From: Umezawaea beigongshangensis
GTDB lineage: Bacteria; Actinomycetota; Actinomycetes; Mycobacteriales; Pseudonocardiaceae
Direction of reading: 5' to 3'
Assembly (NCBI RefSeq): GCF_016464305.1
Contig: NZ_JAEIOJ010000001.1
Coordinates: forward strand, 642,685 to 706,684
DNA: 64,000 nucleotides
A program made the translations under genes and the position numbers. The notes below the pieces were generated by a model. It was not told where the DNA came from and did not search any database. It saw only the letters and a program-made list of their open reading frames with translations. Numbering within the stretch: the first letter of the stretch is position 1; every line of letters starts with the position of its first letter. Of the stretch, positions 62,598 to 64,000 are shown piece by piece.

Positions 62598-64000
62598 GTG
62601 CCCGACGAGGTCAGATCCCGCCGTCCCGCTCCGGACACCGCAGCCCTGCCACCGCCGCGCCGGAAGAGGGCCGCGAACCGGCCGGAGCCCCCTCCCGTCG
62701 CGGAGCCCCCTCCCGTCGCGGAGGCTGCGATCACCGCGCCGGTCCGGACCGAGCCCGCGCCGGTCGCTCCGCGCGACGTGCTCGTGGCGACGGGCGTCAC
62801 CGGGATCGGCGGGGCGGTGTTCGTGCCGCTGAGCGGTCCGGGGGTCGGCTGGTTCGCGGCGGCGGTGATCGCGGTGGTCGCGGTGGCGGTCGTCGTCCAC
62901 CGGTCCGCCGAGCGCCTGCCGCGCGCGTCGGCGGCGTGGGCGGTGCTCGCGCTGGCGCTGCTGGGGACGGCCGCGCTGCGCGCCGCGGAGTGGCTGTTCG
63001 TGCTGTGCCTGCTCGGGGCGTGCGCGGCGGCGTCGCTCGCCGTGTCGCGGTGGTGGTCGGTGCTGGCCCTGCCGCGCAACGTGCTGGCCTCCCCGCCTTG
63101 GATCGGTCGCGCGCTGGCGCGCCTGCCCCTCGGTTCGCCGGCGCGGCTGGGCGTGCCGGTCGTGGCGAGCGCGCTGCTGCTGGCGGTGTTCACCCCGCTG
63201 CTGGCGTCGGCGGACGCCGCGTTCGCCGACGCGCTGTCCGCCCTCGTGCCGGACCTGGACAGCGGGACGGTCGTCCGCTGGGTCGTCCTGTTCGTCCTGT
63301 CTGCGCCGATCACGGCCGGTGCCTGCCGCGAGGTGCTGCTCCGCAGGTCACCGCCCCCGCGGCCGGCTCCAGCGAGGTCGGCGCGGCGCGTGGAGTGGGT
63401 CGCTCCGATCTTCGTGCTGGTGCTGCTGTTCGCCGCGTTCGTCGGCGTGCGGCTCGTGACCCTGTTCGGCGGCAGCGAGCACGTCGTGCGCACCGAGGGC
63501 CTGACCTACGCCGGGTACGCCCGCAGCGGGTTCTGGCAGCTCCTCGTGGTGTCGGTGCTGACGCTGGGCGTCGTCGGCGTGGTGCTGCGGACCGCGCGGC
63601 GCGACACCCCGGCCGACCGGACGTGGCTGCGGGCGCTGATCGGCGCGCTGACCGTGCTGTCGCTGGTGATCGTGGCCTCCGCGCTGAGCCGGATGGTGAC
63701 CTACCAGCAGGCGTACGGGTTCACGGTGCTGCGGCTGCTCGTCACGGCGTGCGAGCTGTGGCTGGGACTGCTCTACGCGATGGTGCTGGTGGCGTGCGCG
63801 CGGCTGCGCGCGGGGTGGCTGCCGCGCGCGGGCCTGGTGACCGGGCTGGGCGCGCTGCTGGTGCTGTCGCTGGCGGACCCCGAGCGGATCGTCACCGAGC
63901 AGAACGTGGCGCGCTGGCGGCACACCGGGCAGATCGACGTGCGCTACCTGGGGGAACTGTCCACCGACGTCGTGCCCGCCCTCGACGGGCTGCCGGAGCA
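62598..64000 (+). CDS. DUF4153/DUF4173-type polytopic membrane protein (3' truncated by window)
   Basis: The frame from GTG at 62598 (GAGGAG upstream) runs 467 codons to the window end without a stop. The N-terminal 60 residues are Pro/Arg-rich and disordered and include a duplicated EPPPVA stretch. At least ten hydrophobic helices follow (for example WFAAAVIAVVAVAVVVH, FVLVLLFAAFVGVRLVTLFG, FTVLRLLVTACELWLGLLYA). The segment YAGYARSGFWQLLVVSVLTL matches the family pattern of DUF4153/DUF4173 proteins, whose role is unknown. It is 66 bp after the kinase and may be cotranscribed. Confidence 0.8.
   Translation, partial: MPDEVRSRRPAPDTAALPPPRRKRAANRPEPPPVAEPPPVAEAAITAPVRTEPAPVAPRDVLVATGVTGIGGAVFVPLSGPGVGWFAAAVIAVVAVAVVVHRSAERLPRASAAWAVLALALLGTAALRAAEWLFVLCLLGACAAASLAVSRWWSVLALPRNVLASPPWIGRALARLPLGSPARLGVPVVASALLLAVFTPLLASADAAFADALSALVPDLDSGTVVRWVVLFVLSAPITAGACREVLLRRSPPPRPAPARSARRVEWVAPIFVLVLLFAAFVGVRLVTLFGGSEHVVRTEGLTYAGYARSGFWQLLVVSVLTLGVVGVVLRTARRDTPADRTWLRALIGALTVLSLVIVASALSRMVTYQQAYGFTVLRLLVTACELWLGLLYAMVLVACARLRAGWLPRAGLVTGLGALLVLSLADPERIVTEQNVARWRHTGQIDVRYLGELSTDVVPALDGLPE

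Overview
The window is high-GC DNA (about 70%), with many GTG starts, tightly overlapping operons and typical actinomycete families: Arg/Gly-rich Rho, DUF3105/DUF305, DUF5709, XRE-DUF397 pairs and an EphD-like fusion. It is most likely a chromosome segment of a filamentous actinomycete. Gene content suggests Pseudonocardiales (Actinosynnemataceae-like), but the taxon is an inference.

Region 1 (1-21342) is mostly core chromosome. A minus-strand amino-acid block runs argS-lysA-hom-thrC-thrB, followed by rho. Plus-strand DUF3105 and DUF305 genes come next, then 22-bp tandem repeats and a decayed acyl-CoA dehydrogenase. A ROK regulator lies divergent to a very large secreted GH92 mannosidase. Arylamine N-acetyltransferase, a cation efflux protein and an alpha/beta-hydrolase-SDR fusion complete the region.

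Region 2 (21366-34842) is a 13.5-kb actinomycete integrative and conjugative element (AICE) inserted in tRNA-Arg(CCG). It is bounded by perfect 50-bp direct repeats. It carries integrase, excisionase, a RepA-like ATPase plus prim-pol replication pair, an FtsK/TraB-type DNA translocase, Spd-like membrane proteins, a lone RapZ C-terminal domain and a GntR repressor with three operator repeats. Its right end is a lower-GC cargo module: a HAD hydrolase overlapping the repressor gene, a PIN-like protein and a 136-aa protein of unknown function. This module is the best candidate here for an undescribed system, perhaps transfer immunity or element defence. Candidate integrase arm sites, mirrored 25-bp iterons and a TTCCCC-repeat region are also present.

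Region 3 (34843-47320) begins with the displaced tRNA terminator and a decayed gdhA. It continues with a secreted ricin-type lectin, a 54-aa RGCVC-type protein, a Tat-exported pectate-lyase-like protein and DUF5709. Two catabolic operons follow. One is a P450-like stub, a PEP-mutase-family lyase and an M20 amidohydrolase, divergent from an ArsR regulator. The other is MFS-GAF-amidohydrolase, divergent from an RpiR regulator.

Region 4 (47385-49219) holds a 12-repeat type I-E-like CRISPR array with no cas genes in the window and an alpha/beta hydrolase lacking an obvious nucleophile serine. A 65-bp duplicate of the rpiR 3' end lies on the far side. The oldest spacer looks like a tRNA-Leu(CAA) anticodon arm.

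Region 5 (49220-64000) contains a DUF397/XRE pair, a GlxA-type regulator, an Ogt plus Ada-AlkA alkylation-repair operon and an NB-ARC-TPR protein. A GH18 chitinase follows, with two DasR-type operators and a second cluster of the 22-bp repeats. Then come RecD2 helicase, a two-component system and a polytopic membrane protein running off the window end.
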